Of a stretch of 64,000 nucleotides of DNA, positions 59,973-64,000 are shown piece after piece. How positions within the stretch are numbered: position 1 is the stretch's first letter; every line of letters begins with the position of its first letter. The position numbers were made by a program, and so were the translations under genes. The DNA comes from Hoplostethus atlanticus (lineage: Eukaryota; Chordata; Actinopteri; Trachichthyiformes; Trachichthyidae): positions 2,035,001 through 2,099,000 of the forward strand of contig JAXDDX010000087.1 in the NCBI GenBank assembly GCA_034670405.1, written 5' to 3'. The notes below the pieces were generated by a model, which was not told the DNA's origin, searched no databases, and saw only the letters and a program-made list of their open reading frames with translations.

Positions 59973-60043
59973 TGCATTGGCCGGGAATCGAACCCGGGCC
60001 TCCCGCGTGGCAGGCGAGAATTCTTCCACTGAACCACCAATGC
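59973..60043 (-). tRNA. tRNA-Gly (anticodon GCC), unit 3
   Basis: Identical to the unit 1 copy, one period further on. Confidence 0.97.
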
Positions 60044-60692
60044 TGGGTCAAAGGGCACGTCTACCCCTCAAAACGTGACTGAAAGGCGGTAGACACATTG
60101 CGACTTTTGAGCTGAGGCAGTAGCGCACACAAGAATGGTGATAAAAGACCCACGGAATTCCTGTAGTTGACTCTATCTCATTTGTTTTACTGTGTACAGT
60201 TGATCTAGTTGAGCAAATAATGCCGTTAAAGAATGTGCAGCAAAGGACCAGGGTACAATAGCCACCTGCGTGGATCTGCATACAGCAATACCATTGACCA
60301 TGCAGAGCGGTTAGGGAAGAGAGGACGCAGGAGGACGGGTTGCAGAGGACGTAGGAGGTCAAGGTGCACTCCACTGACGTCAGGGCGCAGAGGACTCATA
60401 AATATTGCAGAAGTTTACTTGTTGATGGAGAATACAACAGTCTACAGTGCACAGGCAGTTGGAAAAATCATCAGCTGCGCATCTTAACTGGTCAAGGCCA
60501 ACCACACAGGCCATTTCAAATTGCAAGCGTGAGTCTCACTGTTCACTTTCAGATTGGGTCTCTTCAAGATGGCTTGGGAAGAAGGTTCTCCACCAGCACT
60601 CTTGTGACATCACGGCCCTTCCGGAACTCTGGTTACACGGTATATTCAAATGGTGTCCAAGTACACCGAAGGTTATAAGTTCAAGAAAGCAA

Positions 60693-60775
60693 TGTCAGAA
60701 GTGGGATTTGAACCCACGCCTCCAGGGGAGACTGCGACCTGAACGCAGCGCCTTAGACCGCTCGGCCATCCTGAC
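60693..60775 (-). tRNA. tRNA-Leu (anticodon CAG), unit 3
   Basis: Same as the unit 2 copy; anticodon loop TTCAGGT. Confidence 0.97.
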
Positions 60776-61054
60776 TTAATCACGCTTCCGCAACTCTCGC
60801 TAAACGGCACATTCAGATGGCGTCCAAGTACATCAAAGGTTATCAGCTTGAGAAATCATCAATTTGCACATGGATGAAAACTTCAACCGTCCTGGGGTTG
60901 CCTTCACCGTCGACAACCAAGTTGTTCTTCTGTACAGCTCTCCAATCCTGAGTGATTGTGTCATTCATGGCACCTTCTTACCACTTTTCAAAAACCGCAC
61001 CGCTGTTGGCTCTACGGCTCGTGCTTCAGGTAAACCGGACGTTTGAAAGATGAC

Positions 61055-61125
61055 TGCATTGGCCGGGAATCGAACCCGGGCCTCCCGCGTGGCAGGCGAG
61101 AATTCTTCCACTGAACCACCAATGC
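61055..61125 (-). tRNA. tRNA-Gly (anticodon GCC), unit 4
   Basis: Identical to the other Gly copies. Confidence 0.97.
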
Positions 61126-61774
61126 TGGGTCAAAGGGCACGTCTACCCCTCAAAACGTGACTGAAAGGCGGTAGACACATTGCGACTTTTGAGCTGAGGC
61201 AGTAGCGCACACAAGAATGGTGATAAAAGACCCACGGAATTCCTGTAGTTGACTCTATCTCATTTGTTTTACTGTGTACAGTTGATCTAGTTGAGCAAAT
61301 AATGCCGTTAAAGAATGTGCAGCAAAGGACCAGGGTACAATAGCCACCTGCGTGGATCTGCATACAGCAATACCATTGACCATGCAGAGCGGTTAGGGAA
61401 GAGAGGACGCAGGAGGACGGGTTGCAGAGGACGTAGGAGGTCAAGGTGCACTCCACTGACGTCAGGGCGCAGAGGACTCATAAATATTGCAGAAGTTTAC
61501 TTGTTGATGGAGAATACAACAGTCTACAGTGCACAGGCAGTTGGAAAAATCATCAGCTGCGCATCTTAACTGGTCAAGGCCAACCACACAGGCCATTTCA
61601 AATTGCAAGCGTGAGTCTCACTGTTCACTTTCAGATTGGGTCTCTTCAAGATGGCTTGGGAAGAAGGTTCTCCACCAGCACTCTTGTGACATCACGGCCC
61701 TTCCGGAACTCTGGTTACACGGTATATTCAAATGGTGTCCAAGTACACCGAAGGTTATAAGTTCAAGAAAGCAA

Positions 61775-61857
61775 TGTCAGAAGTGGGATTTGAACCCACG
61801 CCTCCAGGGGAGACTGCGACCTGAACGCAGCGCCTTAGACCGCTCGGCCATCCTGAC
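61775..61857 (-). tRNA. tRNA-Leu (anticodon CAG), unit 4
   Basis: Same as the unit 2 copy; anticodon loop TTCAGGT. Confidence 0.97.
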
Positions 61858-62136
61858 TTAATCACGCTTCCGCAACTCTCGCTAAACGGCACATTCAGAT
61901 GGCGTCCAAGTACATCAAAGGTTATCAGCTTGAGAAATCATCAATTTGCACATGGATGAAAACTTCAACCGTCCTGGGGTTGCCTTCACCGTCGACAACC
62001 AAGTTGTTCTTCTGTACAGCTCTCCAATCCTGAGTGATTGTGTCATTCATGGCACCTTCTTACCACTTTTCAAAAACCGCACCGCTGTTGGCTCTACGGC
62101 TCGTGCTTCAGGTAAACCGGACGTTTGAAAGATGAC

Positions 62137-62207
62137 TGCATTGGCCGGGAATCGAACCCGGGCCTCCCGCGTGGCAGGCGAGAATTCTTCCACTGAACCA
62201 CCAATGC
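62137..62207 (-). tRNA. tRNA-Gly (anticodon GCC), unit 5
   Basis: Identical to the other Gly copies. Confidence 0.97.
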
Positions 62208-62856
62208 TGGGTCAAAGGGCACGTCTACCCCTCAAAACGTGACTGAAAGGCGGTAGACACATTGCGACTTTTGAGCTGAGGCAGTAGCGCACACAAGAAT
62301 GGTGATAAAAGACCCACGGAATTCCTGTAGTTGACTCTATCTCATTTGTTTTACTGTGTACAGTTGATCTAGTTGAGCAAATAATGCCGTTAAAGAATGT
62401 GCAGCAAAGGACCAGGGTACAATAGCCACCTGCGTGGATCTGCATACAGCAATACCATTGACCATGCAGAGCGGTTAGGGAAGAGAGGACGCAGGAGGAC
62501 GGGTTGCAGAGGACGTAGGAGGTCAAGGTGCACTCCACTGACGTCAGGGCGCAGAGGACTCATAAATATTGCAGAAGTTTACTTGTTGATGGAGAATACA
62601 ACAGTCTACAGTGCACAGGCAGTTGGAAAAATCATCAGCTGCGCATCTTAACTGGTCAAGGCCAACCACACAGGCCATTTCAAATTGCAAGCGTGAGTCT
62701 CACTGTTCACTTTCAGATTGGGTCTCTTCAAGATGGCTTGGGAAGAAGGTTCTCCACCAGCACTCTTGTGACATCACGGCCCTTCCGGAACTCTGGTTAC
62801 ACGGTATATTCAAATGGTGTCCAAGTACACCGAAGGTTATAAGTTCAAGAAAGCAA

Positions 62857-62939
62857 TGTCAGAAGTGGGATTTGAACCCACGCCTCCAGGGGAGACTGCG
62901 ACCTGAACGCAGCGCCTTAGACCGCTCGGCCATCCTGAC
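62857..62939 (-). tRNA. tRNA-Leu (anticodon CAG), unit 5
   Basis: Same as the unit 2 copy; anticodon loop TTCAGGT. Confidence 0.97.
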
Positions 62940-63218
62940 TTAATAACGCTTCCGCAACTCTCGCTAAACGGCACATTCAGATGGCGTCCAAGTACATCAA
63001 AGGTTATCAGCTTGAGAAATCATCAATTTGCACATGGATGAAAACTTCAACCGTCCTGGGGTTGCCTTCACCGTCGACAACCAAGTTGTTCTTCTGTACA
63101 GCTCTCCAATCCTGAGTGATTGTGTCATTCATGGCACCTTCTTACCACTTTTCAAAAACCGCACCGCTGTTGGCTCTACGGCTCGTGCTTCAGGTAAACC
63201 GGACGTTTGAAAGATGAC

Positions 63219-63289
63219 TGCATTGGCCGGGAATCGAACCCGGGCCTCCCGCGTGGCAGGCGAGAATTCTTCCACTGAACCACCAATGC
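63219..63289 (-). tRNA. tRNA-Gly (anticodon GCC), unit 6
   Basis: Identical to the other Gly copies, although the later part of this unit has several indels. Confidence 0.97.
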
Positions 63290-63940
63290 TGGGTCAAAGG
63301 GCACGTCTACCCCTCAAAACGTGACTGAAAGGCGGTAGACACATTGCGACTTTTGAGCTGAGGCAGTAGCGCACACAAGAATGGTGATAAAAGACCCACG
63401 GAATTCCTGTAGTTGACTCTATCTCATTTGTTTTACTGTGTACAGTTGATCTAGTTGAGCAAATAATGCCGTTAAAGAATGTGCAGCAAAGGACCAGGGT
63501 ACAATAGCCACCTGCGTGGATCTGCATACAGCAATACCATTGACCATGCAGAGCGGTTAGGGAAGAGAGGACGCAGGAGGACGGGTTGCAGAGGACGTAG
63601 GAGGTCAAGGTGCACTCCACTGACGTCAGGGCGCAGAGGACTCATAAATATTGCAGAAGTTTACTTGTTGATGGAGAATACAACAGTCTACAGTGCACAG
63701 GCAGTTGAAAAATCATCAGCTGCGCATCTTAACTGGTCAAGGCAACCACTACAGGCCATTTCACACAATTGCAAGCGTGAGTCTCACTGTTTCACTTTCA
63801 GATTGGGTCTCTTCAAGATGGCTTGGGAAGAAGGTTCATCCCAAGCACTCTTGTGACATCACGGCCCTCCGGAACTCTGGTTACACGGTATATTCAAATG
63901 GTGTCCAAGTACACCGAAGGTTATAAGTTCAAGAAAGCAA

Positions 63941-64000
63941 TGTCAGAAGTGGGATTTGAACCCACGCCTCCAGGGGAGACTGCGACCTTAACGCAGCGCC
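63941..64000 (-). tRNA. tRNA-Leu (anticodon AAG), unit 6, cut by the window end
   Basis: 60 of 83 bases are visible, from the 3' end through the anticodon arm. The loop reads TTAAGGT (AAG), as in unit 1. The 5' acceptor half lies outside the window. Confidence 0.9.

Larger units (their letters stand above)
57535..64000. repeat. Tandem array of 1082-bp units, each with tRNA-Gly and tRNA-Leu genes
   Basis: Six units begin near 57535, 58617, 59699, 60781, 61863 and 62945, and the last is cut by the window. Units 2-5 are almost identical. Unit 1 has a few point differences, and the end of unit 6 has several indels. About 950 bases per unit lie outside the tRNAs and show no convincing gene. The repeated short frames of 60, 84, 104, 108 and 110 residues are copies of spacer DNA. 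Vertebrate genomes, including fish, are known to carry such tRNA arrays. Confidence 0.95.

Noticed and set aside
57618-63926. Families of repeated 60-, 84-, 104-, 108- and 110-residue frames in the tRNA array
   Set aside because: They are identical only because the 1082-bp unit is repeated. They overlap on both strands and some cross the tRNA genes. No protein-like features were seen.

Overview
This is eukaryotic DNA, almost certainly from a ray-finned fish. The evidence is a spliced OGFR-family gene with vertebrate-type exon boundaries, teleost-style LINE fragments, many CA/GT microsatellites, hAT- and CACTA-type transposon remains, and a tandem array of vertebrate-type tRNA genes. The species cannot be fixed from the sequence. 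Apart from one conserved host gene, most of what can be named is mobile or repeated DNA.

Region 1 (1-13.7 kb) is repeat-rich intergenic DNA. It holds microsatellites, a dispersed repeat family, a 5'-truncated LINE (3.9-5.9 kb) with a long reverse transcriptase frame, and a second LINE 3' end near 9.1-9.5 kb. A possible minus-strand first exon lies near 11.0 kb. Region 2 (13.75-19.34 kb) is the host gene: seven exons that join in phase into a 398-residue opioid growth factor receptor-like protein (OGFRL1 type). Dinucleotide repeats abut several of its splice sites. Its 3' end runs directly into a dispersed repeat.

Region 3 (about 23.8-45 kb) is a nest of mobile elements. An older, broken CACTA-like element appears to form the outer layer: a minus-strand DUF4218-like transposase fragment, AT-rich subterminal repeats, and plus-strand accessory exons. 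One accessory exon is interrupted by a 10.73 kb element (26617-37342) with 385-bp terminal inverted repeats. This element carries two complete-looking, tail-to-tail, multi-exon genes: a HECT-type E3 ubiquitin ligase (14 exons, 667 residues, plus strand) and a DDE integrase (6 exons, 496 residues, minus strand). It is the best candidate for an under-described system here. Its HECT gene carries a further small DNA transposon in an intron. To the right are an acidic two-exon gene, a truncated L1-type LINE joined to a hAT-like fragment, and BEN-protein N-terminal-like exons.

Region 4 (45-54.3 kb) contains GC-rich fold-back elements, an ATATGT-rich block, a clean 1.0 kb hAT-type non-autonomous element with an 8-bp target duplication, BEN-domain exons on the minus strand, a LINE fragment and complex tandem repeats. 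Region 5 (54.3-57.5 kb) has a six-exon gene (249 residues) followed by a 471-residue frame resembling the N-terminal part of Polinton/adintovirus-type DNA polymerase B. The latter ends in a premature stop and an inverted duplication. Region 6 (57.5 kb to the window end) is a tandem array of 1082-bp units, each with a minus-strand tRNA-Gly(GCC) and a minus-strand tRNA-Leu. The Leu anticodon is AAG in the first and last visible copies and CAG in the four between.

All intron-exon models were assembled by eye from splice signals and reading-frame continuity. No database search was possible.
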